Positions 1 through 9,557 are shown, counted from the stretch's first letter. The stretch: DNA of 64,000 nt from Streptococcus sanguinis (GCF_001078705.1 NZ_CDMW01000001.1:253106-317105), one strand, 5' to 3'. Translations and numbers: made by a program. The notes: a model not told the origin generated them from the sequence alone.

Positions 1-785
1 AAACAGTTCATCTAATCTATGATGAAGAGCGGGTCAGCCTGCGGGAAATCCTGCTCTATTATTTCCGAGTCATTGATCCTCTGTCGGTCAATAAGCAGGG
101 AAATGATGTGGGGCGTCAGTATCGGACGGGCGTTTACTATACGGATCAAGCCGATAAGGCGGTCATTGAGCAGGTCTTTGCTGAGCAGGAAAAGCAGCTG
201 GGACAAAAGATTGCTGTTGAGCTAGAGCCTTTGCGCCACTATGTCCTAGCTGAGGACTATCATCAGGATTATCTCAAGAAAAATCCCGGTGGCTACTGTC
301 ATATCAATGTCAATGATGCCTATCAGCCCTTGGTCGATCCTGGCCAATATGAGAAACCTACAAATGCGGAACTAAAAGAGCAGCTGTCGGAAGAGCAGTA
401 CCAAGTGACCCAGAACAGTGCGACAGAGCGCCCTTTCCAGAATGCTTACAATGCCACTTTTGAAGAAGGAATTTATGTCGATGTGACGACTGGTGAGCCT
501 CTCTTTTTTGCTGGAGACAAGTTTGAGTCTGGTTGCGGCTGGCCTAGCTTTAGCCGACCCATTGCCAGAGAAGTTCTGCGATACTATGAAGACAAGAGTC
601 ATGGCATGGAGCGGATCGAAGTGCGCAGCCGTTCTGGCAATGCCCATCTGGGCCATGTCTTCACTGACGGTCCAGAAGCAGCAGGCGGCTTGCGCTACTG
701 TATCAACTCAGCAGCTCTGCGATTTATCCCAAAAGAAAAAATGAAGGCAGAAGGATACGGCTATCTGCTGACCTTCATGCAGTAA
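1..785 (+). CDS. msrAB: Peptide methionine sulfoxide reductase MsrA/MsrB fusion, 5' truncated by the window edge
   Basis: Reduces methionine-S- and methionine-R-sulfoxide in oxidised proteins. The reading frame is open from base 3, so the gene begins before the window; the first in-frame GTG at 108 is not the true start. The part present encodes the end of the MsrA domain ([17 protein letters not shown], typical MsrA C-terminal block) followed by a complete MsrB domain: GCGWPSF, the [13 protein letters not shown] block and the catalytic Cys in [13 protein letters not shown]. The MsrA catalytic GCFW motif lies outside the window. It sits directly upstream of the methionine importer, which fits a methionine-homeostasis neighbourhood. 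Whether the protein has an N-terminal thioredoxin domain or signal cannot be seen. Confidence 0.93.
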   Translation, partial: TVHLIYDEERVSLREILLYYFRVIDPLSVNKQGNDVGRQYRTGVYYTDQADKAVIEQVFAEQEKQLGQKIAVELEPLRHYVLAEDYHQDYLKKNPGGYCHINVNDAYQPLVDPGQYEKPTNAELKEQLSEEQYQVTQNSATERPFQNAYNATFEEGIYVDVTTGEPLFFAGDKFESGCGWPSFSRPIAREVLRYYEDKSHGMERIEVRSRSGNAHLGHVFTDGPEAAGGLRYCINSAALRFIPKEKMKAEGYGYLLTFMQ

Positions 786-819
786 AAGGGCATAAAATCA
801 ACTCAAATGCTTCAATCAG

Positions 820-846
820 TCATATATTTTTTTTATCACGGCGATA
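820..846 (+). promoter_or_regulatory. Cmb-box-like LysR-regulator site upstream of metQ
   Basis: Sequence reads TCATA-N9-TATCA-N3-CGATA. The published streptococcal CmbR/CysR consensus, as I recall it, is TGATA-N9-TATCA-N2-4-TGATA, so both spacings fit and there is one mismatch in each outer half-site. An almost identical site stands before the cystine-type transporter at 20879-20905, which supports it being real. Inference: metQNI is controlled by a CmbR-family regulator according to sulfur amino-acid supply. Confidence 0.6.
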
Positions 847-943
847 AATTATTTATATAAGCCAAGTCTCCTTTAACATGGTAAAATGAGAAGTAATCTT
901 ATAAAATAGAAGATTTAGAATTTTATCCATTAAAGGAGAATAA

Positions 944-1816
944 ATGATGAATTTGAAAAAAATCTTTTCAGTCGGCTTAGTCGGCCTTGCAGCCTTGGGT
1001 TTGGCAGCTTGCGGAGGCTCTTCTAGTAAGGAGAGCAAATCAGCAGACGGACCTGTAACCGTCAAGGTTGGGGTAATGAGCCTGAGTGATACAGAAGAAG
1101 CGCGCTGGAACAAGGTTCAAGAGATTCTTGACAAAGAAAATGCAGGCGTTAAATTAGAGTATACACAGTTTACCGACTACTCTCAGCCTAACCAAGCTCT
1201 GCTTGACGGTGATGTGGATATCAACGCTTTCCAACATTACAACTTCCTTGAAAACTGGAACAAAGAGAAGGGAGCAGACCTTGTGTCTGTTGCGGATACC
1301 TATATCGCTCCTATTCGTCTCTACTCTGGTACAAAGGACGGCAAAAATAAATATACAGATGTGAAAGACATCCCAGAAAATGGTACAATTGCTGTTCCAA
1401 ATGATGCGACAAACGAGAGCCGCGCTCTTTATCTTCTTGAATCAGCTGGCTTGATCAAGCTTGATGTTAAAGGTAAGGAACTTGCGACTGTTGCCAACAT
1501 CAAAGAAAACAAGAAGAATCTGACAATTTCTGAGTTGGATGCTTCTCAAACGCCAGCTTCTCTGACTTCAGCAGATGCTGCAGTTGTCAATAATACTTTC
1601 GTCCGCGAAGCAGGTATTGACTACAAGAAGGCCCTCTTCAAAGAAGAAGCCAATGAAAACTCAAAACAATGGTATAACCTGATTGCAGCGAAACCAGATT
1701 GGAAGAAATCAGACAAGGCTGACGCAATTGAAAAAATTATCAAGGCTTACCACACTGATGAAGTGAAAAAAGTTATTGAAGAATCATCAGATGGTATGGA
1801 TCAGCCAGTTTGGTAA
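944..1816 (+). CDS. metQ: Methionine ABC transporter substrate-binding lipoprotein MetQ
   Basis: Extracellular lipid-anchored receptor of the MetQNI importer (NlpA/MetQ family, 290 aa, normal length). It has a lipoprotein signal with basic N-terminus, hydrophobic stretch and lipobox LAAC around residue 23, then a Gly/Ser linker and the mature domain starting VKVGVMSLSDTEEARW. Two ATGs are adjacent (944 and 947), preceded by AAAGGAG at 932-938. It is followed by metN and metI after a 249-bp gap containing a hairpin (1865-1893). Family is secure; the exact ligand (L-Met, D-Met, Met sulfoxide) is by homology and gene context with metN, metI and msrAB. Confidence 0.92.
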   Translation: MMNLKKIFSVGLVGLAALGLAACGGSSSKESKSADGPVTVKVGVMSLSDTEEARWNKVQEILDKENAGVKLEYTQFTDYSQPNQALLDGDVDINAFQHYNFLENWNKEKGADLVSVADTYIAPIRLYSGTKDGKNKYTDVKDIPENGTIAVPNDATNESRALYLLESAGLIKLDVKGKELATVANIKENKKNLTISELDASQTPASLTSADAAVVNNTFVREAGIDYKKALFKEEANENSKQWYNLIAAKPDWKKSDKADAIEKIIKAYHTDEVKKVIEESSDGMDQPVW

Positions 1817-1864
1817 TTTTTTTCCAGCAGAAGGTCATTGTATTGAATAAATGAAATGATTAAG

Positions 1865-1893
1865 AAGGGCGGAGATTAGCTTCTCCAGCCCTT
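1865..1893 (+). terminator. Intra-operon hairpin between metQ and metN
   Basis: AAGGGC-GGAGA pairs with TCTCC-A-GCCCTT (one bulge), loop of about 6 nt, followed by only a weak T stretch (CTTTATC). It could be a leaky terminator or an RNA-stability element giving more receptor than ATPase and permease. I see no other gene in the 249-bp gap. Confidence 0.45.
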
Positions 1894-2065
1894 TATCTGC
1901 TATTATGGTCATTTAGTTTGAACAGTATCTGGCTTTGGGTTAAGTCGGTAAAGATTGCGGCTTATGGCATCACATTTCCCTAGTCAAGTGACAGACGGAA
2001 ATCAAACTAAAAGGCTACAGAGGATACATCACATATTGGACAAATCAAGGAGTGAATCGGAAATT

Positions 2066-3133
2066 ATGGGCAAAGAAATTATCAAATTGGATCACATTGA
2101 TGTCGTTTTTAAGCAAAAAAAGCAAGACATTAAGGCTGTAGAAGATGTGACCATTCATATTAATCAGGGTGATATTTATGGAATTGTAGGCTATTCTGGT
2201 GCCGGGAAATCTACTCTGGTCCGTGTCATTAACTTGCTGCAGGTGCCGTCTGCTGGTAAGATTACGGTGGATGATACGGTTTTCTATGATCATCATCAGG
2301 TTCAACTTACTGCAGCGCAGCTGCGCCAAAAGCGTAAGGATATCGGGATGATTTTCCAGCATTTTAACCTCATGGCACAGATGACGGCCAAGGAAAATGT
2401 TGCCTTTGCGCTCAAGCATTCACCTTTATCAGCCGCTGAAAAAGATAAAAAAGTTCATACGCTTTTAGACTTGGTAGGCTTAGCAGATCGGGCGGATAAC
2501 TATCCTGCTCAGCTGTCTGGTGGTCAGAAGCAGCGGGTAGCCATTGCACGAGCCTTGGCCAATGATCCCAAAATCCTAATCTCGGACGAGTCTACATCTG
2601 CTCTGGATCCTAAGACGACCAAGCAAATTTTGGCTCTATTGCAGGATTTGAATCAAAAATTGGGTCTGACTATTGTCCTCATTACCCATGAAATGCAGAT
2701 TGTCAAGGACATTGCCAACCGGGTAGCGGTTATGCAGAATGGCCGACTGATTGAGGAAGGCTCAGTTCTGGATATTTTCTCTAATCCCAAGAATGAGCTG
2801 ACCCAAGACTTCATTACGACCGCAACCGGTATCAATGAGGCCATGATTAAAATCAACCAGCAAAAGATTGTGCAAAACCTGCCGGAAAATTCTATTCTGG
2901 CACATTTGAAATACTCAGGTGTGGTAACGGACACAGCCATTATAAACGACATTTACAAGCAGTATCAAATATCTGCCAATATTCTTCACGCCAATATTGA
3001 GATTTTAGACCATGTACCAGTCGGAGAAATGGTCGTTATCTTATCTGGAGAGACCAAGCAACTGGCGGCGGTGCAGGAAAGTCTGCGCGAAGCAGGAGTA
3101 GAGCTGCATGTTCTGAAAGAAGGGAGTAACTAA
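2066..3133 (+). CDS. metN: Methionine ABC transporter ATP-binding protein MetN
   Basis: Cytoplasmic ATPase of the methionine importer, 355 aa from this start. Walker A GYSGAGKST at residues 42-50, signature LSGGQKQR, Walker B ILISDES (DES rather than the common DEA), H-loop ITHE. The last ~100 residues form the NIL/ACT-like regulatory domain that in MetN binds methionine and inhibits transport. The frame is open further upstream (to 1955), but ATG 2066 starts the conserved MGKEIIKLDHID block and has AAGGAG upstream at 2047-2052, though the spacing of about 13 nt is long. Stop codon overlaps the metI start by one base (TAATG). Confidence 0.92.
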   Translation: MGKEIIKLDHIDVVFKQKKQDIKAVEDVTIHINQGDIYGIVGYSGAGKSTLVRVINLLQVPSAGKITVDDTVFYDHHQVQLTAAQLRQKRKDIGMIFQHFNLMAQMTAKENVAFALKHSPLSAAEKDKKVHTLLDLVGLADRADNYPAQLSGGQKQRVAIARALANDPKILISDESTSALDPKTTKQILALLQDLNQKLGLTIVLITHEMQIVKDIANRVAVMQNGRLIEEGSVLDIFSNPKNELTQDFITTATGINEAMIKINQQKIVQNLPENSILAHLKYSGVVTDTAIINDIYKQYQISANILHANIEILDHVPVGEMVVILSGETKQLAAVQESLREAGVELHVLKEGSN

Positions 3134-3825
3134 TGCTACAGCTGATTCAACAATTTATGCCCAATGTTTATAGAATGGGCTGGTCTGGGCAGGCTGGCTG
3201 GGGAACAGCTATTTACCTGACCCTGTATATGACCATCATTCCTTTCTTTATCGGAGGGATTCTAGGCTTTATCGCTGGTCTCTTGCTCGTCTTGACAGGG
3301 CCGAGAGGTATTTTGGAAAATAGACTTGTCTTTTTCGTCCTAGACAAGGTTACCTCTATCTTCCGGGCTATTCCTTTCATCATTCTCCTAGCCCTTATTA
3401 ATCCCTTTACTCGGATTATTGTGGGAACTGGGATTGGCCCGACTGCGGCCTTGGTGCCTCTTTCGCTGGCTGTTTTTCCTTTCTTTGCCCGTCAGGTTCA
3501 GGTGGTCTTATCCGAACTGGACCGAGGAGTCATTGAAGCGGCGCAGGCTAGTGGAGCAACTTTCTGGGACATTGTCGGTGTTTACCTGCGGGAAGGTCTG
3601 CCGGACTTGATTCGGGTGACGACTGTTACGCTCATCTCTCTGGTTGGTGAGACCGCTATGGCGGGAGCGATTGGTGCTGGTGGACTGGGAAATGTTGCTC
3701 TGACTTATGGTTATCAGCGTTTCAACCATGATGTGACCATTCTTGCGACTATTCTTATTTTGCTGCTCATCTTCTTTATTCAGTTTGTTGGGGATTTCCT
3801 GACACGGAAGATTAGTCATAGATAA
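3133..3825 (+). CDS. metI: Methionine ABC transporter permease MetI
   Basis: Membrane-spanning subunit of MetQNI, 230 aa, about five hydrophobic segments. The EAA-type coupling motif for the ATPase is seen as EAAQASGATFWDIVGVYLREGLP around residues 136-158. One-base overlap with metN implies translational coupling. A rho-independent terminator follows at 3838-3862, closing the metQNI unit. Confidence 0.92.
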   Translation: MLQLIQQFMPNVYRMGWSGQAGWGTAIYLTLYMTIIPFFIGGILGFIAGLLLVLTGPRGILENRLVFFVLDKVTSIFRAIPFIILLALINPFTRIIVGTGIGPTAALVPLSLAVFPFFARQVQVVLSELDRGVIEAAQASGATFWDIVGVYLREGLPDLIRVTTVTLISLVGETAMAGAIGAGGLGNVALTYGYQRFNHDVTILATILILLLIFFIQFVGDFLTRKISHR

Positions 3826-3837
3826 TGATTGACAACT

Positions 3838-3862
3838 AGGGCCTCAGCTGGGGCTCTTTTTT
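3838..3862 (+). terminator. Terminator of metQNI
   Basis: Stem AGGGCCTC / GGGGCTCT with loop AGCT (two G-T pairs), followed by a run of six T. Confidence 0.75.
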
Positions 3863-3885
3863 ATGCCATAATTGTATTAAAAGAC

Positions 3886-3914
3886 TTGCGCAATTAGATT
3901 AGGCTTGTTATAAT
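3886..3914 (+). promoter_or_regulatory. SigA-type promoter for the amidohydrolase gene
   Basis: TTGCGC, 17-bp spacer, TATAAT; predicted transcript start near 3921. This argues against the in-frame TTG at 3927 as translation start and for the ATG at 3963. Confidence 0.7.
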
Positions 3915-3962
3915 AGCTAAAATCTCTTGAAGTCAAGTGTTGGGAAAGTGAGGATATGGCGG

Positions 3963-5234
3963 ATGAAAGCTTATACAAATGTCAATCTAGTGACCTGTGA
4001 CAGCGCATTTCATGTTTACCGGGAAGGGCTGTTGGTCGTGGAAGATGACCGCATTGCCTACTGCGGTCCCTATGATCAAGCCTGGCTAGGGAAATGCAGT
4101 GAAACAGTGGATTATGAAGGGGCTTGGATCATGCCAGGGCTAGTCAACTGCCATACTCACTCGGCCATGGCCTTGCTGCGTGGGATTCGTGATGACAGTA
4201 ATCTGCATGAATGGCTAGAGGACTATATCTGGCCGGCAGAAAGTCAGTTCACATCGAATCTAACGACCGAGGCTGTCCAGCTGGCTCTGGCTGAAATGCT
4301 GCTGTCAGGAACAACAACTTTTAACGACATGTATAATCCTCAGGGAGTAGAGATTGACCGGATTTATCAGACTGTGCGGCAGTCTGGTATGCGTTGCTAT
4401 TTCTCACCAACACTCTTTAGCTCTGAGGCGGAAACTGCAGAAGAGACTCTGGTTCGTACTCGGGACATTATTGAGAAAATCCTTTCCTATAATGATGAAG
4501 ATTTTCAGGTCATGGTGGCGCCTCATTCGCCTTATGCCTGTGATGAAGCTCTGCTCAAGGGAAGTCTTGAGTTAGCGCGTGAGCTGGATTTGAAGCTTCA
4601 TATCCATGTGGCAGAGACCCAGGAAGAAAATAAAATCATTCTGGAGCGCTATGGTAAACGGCCTCTAGCTTTCTTAAAATGCCTGGGCTACTTGGAGCAG
4701 CCAGCCATTTTTGCTCACGGGGTTGAGCTCAATCCGTCAGAGATTGCGGATTTGGCGGCTTCTCCAGTCAGCATCGCCCACAATCCTATCAGTAACCTCA
4801 AGCTGGCTTCTGGTGTAGCTCCAGTGACAGACTTACTAGTCGCTGGGGTGACCGTTGGCTTAGCGACGGACTCTGTCGCTTCCAATAATAATCTGGATAT
4901 GTTTGAAGAAGGTCGGACAGCTGCTCTCCTTCAGAAAATGCGGGCAGGTGATGCGACCCAGTTTACGATTGAGCAGGCTTTGAAAGCTTTGACTATTGAA
5001 GGAGCCAAGGCGCTGGGCTTGGAGGACAAAATCGGTAGTCTGGAAACGGGCAAACAAGCCGATTTCATTGTCATTCAGCCTAAGGGACGACTTCATCTCT
5101 ATCCTTTGGAAAATATGCTGTCGCATTTAGTGTACGCAGTCAAAGGTAGCGATGTTCAGGATGTCTACATTGCAGGACAGCAGGTCGTCCGAGACGGCCA
5201 AGTGCTGACCGTTGATGTAGGAAGTTTTGGGTAA
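3963..5234 (+). CDS. Amidohydrolase, 5'-methylthioadenosine/S-adenosylhomocysteine deaminase type
   Basis: Metal-dependent hydrolase of the MtaD/SAH deaminase branch (formerly annotated N-ethylammeline chlorohydrolase), 423 aa. Metal ligands and substrate motifs are visible: NCHTHSAMALLRG, HSPYACD, HIHVAETQEE, FAHGVEL and ATDSVASNN. Known enzymes of this family deaminate SAH, MTA or adenosine to the inosine analogues in the cytoplasm. Start chosen at ATG 3963 because the promoter predicts a transcript start near 3921 and GTGAGG lies upstream; an in-frame TTG at 3927 would be nearly leaderless. Location after metQNI suggests a role in recycling methionine-derived nucleosides, but substrate is inferred only. 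A long hairpin terminator follows. Confidence 0.8.
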   Translation: MKAYTNVNLVTCDSAFHVYREGLLVVEDDRIAYCGPYDQAWLGKCSETVDYEGAWIMPGLVNCHTHSAMALLRGIRDDSNLHEWLEDYIWPAESQFTSNLTTEAVQLALAEMLLSGTTTFNDMYNPQGVEIDRIYQTVRQSGMRCYFSPTLFSSEAETAEETLVRTRDIIEKILSYNDEDFQVMVAPHSPYACDEALLKGSLELARELDLKLHIHVAETQEENKIILERYGKRPLAFLKCLGYLEQPAIFAHGVELNPSEIADLAASPVSIAHNPISNLKLASGVAPVTDLLVAGVTVGLATDSVASNNNLDMFEEGRTAALLQKMRAGDATQFTIEQALKALTIEGAKALGLEDKIGSLETGKQADFIVIQPKGRLHLYPLENMLSHLVYAVKGSDVQDVYIAGQQVVRDGQVLTVDVGSFG

Positions 5235-5294
5235 GAATGAAAGCCGAGTTTTATCTCAGCAATCAGCTCTTAGATTTGAAAAAATAGAAAATGA

Positions 5295-5361
5295 AGCAGG
5301 AGAATGGGAGAGATTGCCGCAATTTGAAGATTGTAGCATGCTTCTCCCTCTCCTGCTTTTT
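5295..5361 (+). terminator. Terminator after the amidohydrolase gene
   Basis: Long imperfect hairpin: AGCAGGAG...GGGAGA on the left arm pairs with TCTCCCTCTCCTGCT on the right, followed by TTTTTG. Confidence 0.65.
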
Positions 5362-5448
5362 GCTTTTCTTTCCTTTTGGTGATAAAAATAGTACAATATA
5401 GTAAAGATTGATGCGCTATTGTCAAGCAAGAAAAAGCGGAGAGATGTG

Positions 5449-6831
5449 ATGGATAAAAAATTTCTTTGGGAGAAGATTCAGACTTTTTTTCAGGAACTTT
5501 GGAAAAAGATATCGGGTTTTGCTGCAGAGCATACTCTCCTGACAGATGCCTACCAAGCCTGGCGGGATTGGATTAAGAAGTTGCTGCTTCCTCGTCCTAA
5601 GTTCTTTCAAAAACAACTTAGCAATCGGCAGTTTGTCGGAGTGCTTTTGACAGTTGTAGGGCTGTCGGCTGGCTTAATCCTTTTATCAGAGCATGTGCAG
5701 GATTTCTCCTTTCTGTTGCCTAGTAAGAAAAAGCAGCAGTCGGATCCCTCTCAGAATCAGACGGTTCGTATCATGGCGACAGGGGATTTGCTTTATCACG
5801 ACGGCCTCTATCTGAGTGCTCAGAAAGAAGATGGCTCTTACGATTTTTCTGAGAATTTCCACTATGCCAAAGAATGGCTTCGGCGGGGAGATTTGGTCTT
5901 AGGGGACTTTGAAGGCACGATTCGGCCGGACTATCCCCTAAATGGCTATCCGCTCTTTAATGCTCCGGAAGCCGTAGTTCCAGCAATCAAGGATACCGGC
6001 TATCAGGTGATGGACCTGGCTCATAACCATATTTTAGACTCTGGCTTGGAGGGAGTTTTCACTACAGCTCAGGCTTTTGAAAAAGATGGAATCACTCCCA
6101 TCGGTGTTTATCCGCACGAAAGCCGCAGTCAGGCACCGCTCTTGATAAAGGAAGTCAAAGGCATTAAGATTGCACTGCTGGCTTACTCCTATGGCTACAA
6201 TGGCATGGAGGGGCTTCTCAGTCAGGAAGATTATGATGATCGCCTGTCCGATTTGGATGAAGAAAAGATGCGGGCGGAGATTGAGCGGGCAGAAAAGGAA
6301 GCGGACATCACGGTTGTTATGCCTCAGATGGGGGTAGAGTACCAGCTGGAGCCGACAGAGGAGCAGATGACTCTTTACCATAAAATGGTCGACTGGGGAG
6401 CAGATATCGTCTTTGGAGGGCATCCGCATGTGGTTGAGCCAGCTGAGATTTTAGAGAAAGATGGCCAGAAGAAGCTGATCATGTATTCTATGGGGAATTT
6501 CATTTCCAATCAGCGCATCGAAACCATGGAGGAAATTGAAAATGCCCATTGGACCGAGCGAGGAGTGCTGATGGACGTTACCATTGAAAAGACACCAAAG
6601 GGCACGCAGATAAAAAGTGCTCAGGCTCATCCGAGCTGGGTCAGCCGAGTTGAAAAGGGCACTACTTCGGCAGACGGTCTACCTTTATACACTTACCAAA
6701 CCTGGATTTTGGACGACTTTGTCGAAGGTGGCAAGTATCGAGACAAACTGGATCAAGAAACCAGAGCACGGATTGATACCGCCTATCAGGAAATGAATTC
6801 TCATGTTGGACTGAATTGGCCGGAGCAATAA
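5449..6831 (+). CDS. capA: CapA-family (poly-gamma-glutamate synthesis type) membrane-anchored metallophosphatase
   Basis: 460 aa. A basic cytoplasmic N-terminus of about 60 residues, one membrane segment (FVGVLLTVVGLSAGLILL), then an extracellular PGA_cap calcineurin-like domain with metal-site motifs ATGDLLYHDG, GDFEGTI, AHNHILDSG and GGHPHVVEP. PgsA/CapA of Bacillus takes part in poly-gamma-glutamate export, but streptococci of this group lack the pgsBC partners and none is seen here, so the real substrate is unknown; a cell-surface role is inferred. ATG 5449 is preceded by GCGGAGAG; an upstream in-frame TTG (5419) has no ribosome site. Monocistronic: terminators lie on both sides. Confidence 0.8.
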   Translation: MDKKFLWEKIQTFFQELWKKISGFAAEHTLLTDAYQAWRDWIKKLLLPRPKFFQKQLSNRQFVGVLLTVVGLSAGLILLSEHVQDFSFLLPSKKKQQSDPSQNQTVRIMATGDLLYHDGLYLSAQKEDGSYDFSENFHYAKEWLRRGDLVLGDFEGTIRPDYPLNGYPLFNAPEAVVPAIKDTGYQVMDLAHNHILDSGLEGVFTTAQAFEKDGITPIGVYPHESRSQAPLLIKEVKGIKIALLAYSYGYNGMEGLLSQEDYDDRLSDLDEEKMRAEIERAEKEADITVVMPQMGVEYQLEPTEEQMTLYHKMVDWGADIVFGGHPHVVEPAEILEKDGQKKLIMYSMGNFISNQRIETMEEIENAHWTERGVLMDVTIEKTPKGTQIKSAQAHPSWVSRVEKGTTSADGLPLYTYQTWILDDFVEGGKYRDKLDQETRARIDTAYQEMNSHVGLNWPEQ

Positions 6832-6852
6832 ATTACTTGAATATGAGTTTAG

Positions 6853-6880
6853 CCAGATTGGATTTGCCAATCTGGTTTTT
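6853..6880 (+). terminator. Terminator of capA
   Basis: Perfect 9-bp stem CCAGATTGG / CCAATCTGG, loop ATTTG, then TTTTT. Confidence 0.8.
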
Positions 6881-7000
6881 GCTGTTTTAAAGTCGAGGAC
6901 TTTGTTATAATTAAAAAGGATTATAGAACTGTTAATGAATGAAACTGACCGCTTCGAGCTCGTCTATTATTTTGACTTATTTTATTAGAAAGAAAATGAA

Positions 7001-7198
7001 ATGCAATTTGGTTTGTGGCTGCTTTTGTATGTTATACCCATGTTTATCTTGTTTTTGTTGCTAGTTTGCTCCTTGGTCTTGCTGGTTTTCTGCCTGTTTC
7101 TGAGAAGAAATTTCTTCAAGGAAAAGCAGGGACGCAATTTGTTGCTAGCTATCTTTTGGTTAGGACTCTTCAATCTCCTGCTGAACTTGCTAGTATAG
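7001..7198 (+). CDS. Small hydrophobic membrane protein, unknown
   Basis: 65 aa, almost entirely hydrophobic: two predicted membrane helices (about residues 3-32 and 46-64) separated by a basic loop RRNFFKEKQGR, so probably a hairpin with the loop in the cytoplasm. A weak AGAAAG lies upstream of ATG 7001 and a TATAAT at 6906-6911 could be its -10. I do not recognise the family. An overlapping 66-codon frame (7015-7215) is less plausible as it has no ribosome site. Could be non-coding; support is the membrane-protein composition and upstream signals. Confidence 0.45.
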   Translation: MQFGLWLLLYVIPMFILFLLLVCSLVLLVFCLFLRRNFFKEKQGRNLLLAIFWLGLFNLLLNLLV

Positions 7199-7304
7199 AA
7201 ATGATGAGTTGGTAAGGAGAACAATCCAAATGAAATGACAGGGACTGGCTTTATCCTTGTTGGTTAAAACTAAACATTGATTGAAAATTAAAGAAAGGCG
7301 AAAT

Positions 7305-7976
7305 ATGAATTTTTTTGAACAACTTTTTCTTTTAATGGACTTTTTAATTCACTTTTTACCACTCTTGTTTATCTTTGTTGTTTTTATTGTTTCATGGATA
7401 GTTTATATCTGTATAAAGAAACCTTTCTACAAAAGCATTTATGGGAAAGTGATTAGTCTACTCTTTTTGGGAACTTTGATTTGGAATCTTGTTTATTTTG
7501 GCGAAGAAGATCATGGCGGCTCCTATCAATTAGTCAAATTAAAGCCAGGCGAAGCTGTTTATGTAAAGATTAAAAAGCCTTATCTTGACCTAATAAAGGG
7601 TTCAGGAGTCAGTGTTTTAAAATTTAAAGATAAAACAGATGGGAAAATTAGAATATACGATTCTTATTTGAGAGAGCAGATAGGTGAAAATGAGTATATT
7701 TATGATGCAGAAAAAAAGTCTGTTCACTACTCTAATGAAAAGGATGGGGGGATAACAATCCCAAACGAACAGGCTTTATCCGATTTAGGTGTTGAGTTTA
7801 ACGAAAGCTATAGCATTGATGTCAACTTTACCCAAAATAGAGCGTTTGTTTTTAGTGTAAGCGACAGTGATCAAGATATCACTGTCCAAAACGAATCAGA
7901 TAAACCCATATCTTTTTATGTCAAAGCCTATCACAGAGTCTATGGCTCAGAAGGCAGGGACCGAGATCTAGAATAA
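7305..7976 (+). CDS. Hypothetical membrane-anchored protein
   Basis: 223 aa. Two N-terminal hydrophobic segments (about residues 5-38 and 48-64), then about 150 hydrophilic residues with beta-rich character, probably on the outer face. No motif I recognise. Lower GC and more A/T-ending codons than neighbours, which may indicate a recently acquired or fast-evolving gene. ATG 7305 follows AAAGAAAGGCG; the frame extends to a TTG at 7281 without a better ribosome site. A shared bidirectional terminator separates it from the convergent AraC gene. Confidence 0.65.
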   Translation: MNFFEQLFLLMDFLIHFLPLLFIFVVFIVSWIVYICIKKPFYKSIYGKVISLLFLGTLIWNLVYFGEEDHGGSYQLVKLKPGEAVYVKIKKPYLDLIKGSGVSVLKFKDKTDGKIRIYDSYLREQIGENEYIYDAEKKSVHYSNEKDGGITIPNEQALSDLGVEFNESYSIDVNFTQNRAFVFSVSDSDQDITVQNESDKPISFYVKAYHRVYGSEGRDRDLE

Positions 7977-8028
7977 TATCTTACAAAACATGTTGCTGTT
8001 TCTATCCTTCTTATAATATTAGCATTAC

Positions 8029-8079
8029 AAAAAACGAATACCACCAAGTTCACTTAGCTTAGCAGGTATTCGTTTTTTT
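8029..8079. terminator. Bidirectional terminator between convergent genes
   Basis: AAAAAACGAATACC pairs with GGTATTCGTTTTTT around a 22-nt loop; A-run on one side and T-run on the other serve both strands. Confidence 0.75.
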
Positions 8080-8097
8080 ATTTTCTAATTTAGCGCT

Positions 8098-8970
8098 TCA
8101 TTTCTTCCGATACTGGCTTGGTGTCATTTGGTAGTATTTTTTAAACTGGCGGTTGAAGTTGGACAGGTTATTAAAGCCAGCTTGGCTGGAGATTTCCAGT
8201 ACAGAGAGATTGGAGTGTTGCAGGAGTTCGGCTGCTTTGCGCAGGCGGAATTGAATCAGGTACTCAATGCATGAAACGCCCAGATGCTTCTTGAAGAAGT
8301 TCATGAAATGGGTGGAGCTGTAGCCACAGATGCCAGCCAGTTGGTCAATACTCAGGTCTTCTTGGTAGTGGGCATTGATGTAGTCAATGATGGAGCGAAT
8401 CTTTTCTTCCTTGCGGTAGCCTTCTGGTGATAGGTCTTTGGAAATGACATAGCCGTTCTCAAAGAGCAGGTAGAAGAGCTGGTTGAGTTGGGCTTTGAGC
8501 TGAAACTCGTAGTGAGATTTGCGGAAATAGCCTGTTTCTATAGCTGCTAAGAGGCACTGACGAATCTCCGTATAGGCTGTATCATTGGGCTTGATCACAT
8601 GAGTCAAGTCCAACTGACCATTGTAGAGTGGCTGCAGATAGTTGATGCTGGCCTGATCCATGGCAGAGTAGCCCATCAGATCTAGGTGAAAATTAATGGC
8701 GTCCATATAATGGCGCTCGTCGTTGATGGGGTGGATAGAGTGCAAGGCATTGGGGCGAATCAGGATAATATCACCTTTTTCGCTGTTAAAGTAGTCGTCG
8801 TCAATATGAAATTGTGCTTTTCCTTCGTGGACATAAATCATTTCAACATCGGTATGCCAGTGGAAAAGAATATCTGGATGACCATTCTCAGTGATGGTGC
8901 GGGTCAGAGAATAAGGGGTTCCTTGGTTTTTAAAAACGGTATTTTTATGTAGTTGGCCTAAATCAATCAT
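8098..8970 (-). CDS. AraC-family transcriptional regulator
   Basis: 290 aa. N-terminal cupin-like sugar-binding domain (HWHTDVEMIYVHEGKAQFHID, then GDIILIRPNALHS) and C-terminal pair of HTH motifs (about residues 190-288: LSIDQLAGICGYSSTHFMNFFKKH and LEISSQAGFNNLSNFNRQFKK). Start ATG has GAAAGAGTG upstream. It is divergent from the GH1 pseudogene (9076), so it was probably the activator of that beta-glucoside gene; its target may now be lost or lie elsewhere. Ligand unknown. Confidence 0.85.
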   Translation of the reverse strand: MIDLGQLHKNTVFKNQGTPYSLTRTITENGHPDILFHWHTDVEMIYVHEGKAQFHIDDDYFNSEKGDIILIRPNALHSIHPINDERHYMDAINFHLDLMGYSAMDQASINYLQPLYNGQLDLTHVIKPNDTAYTEIRQCLLAAIETGYFRKSHYEFQLKAQLNQLFYLLFENGYVISKDLSPEGYRKEEKIRSIIDYINAHYQEDLSIDQLAGICGYSSTHFMNFFKKHLGVSCIEYLIQFRLRKAAELLQHSNLSVLEISSQAGFNNLSNFNRQFKKYYQMTPSQYRKK

Positions 8971-9518
<548 letters not shown>

Positions 9519-9557
9519 ATGACTTAAACCAAATAGAATGGCTCCTTATAAAATAAA

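Noticed and set aside
1955-2065. N-terminal extension of MetN
   Set aside because: The extra 37 codons have no family counterpart; ATG 2066 begins the conserved domain.
7015-7215. 66-codon frame overlapping the small membrane protein gene
   Set aside because: Different frame, no ribosome site, less membrane-like; the 7001-7198 frame is preferred.
8034-8042. Competence cin-box-like ACGAATA
   Set aside because: It is the arm of the bidirectional terminator and has no gene start downstream in the right position.
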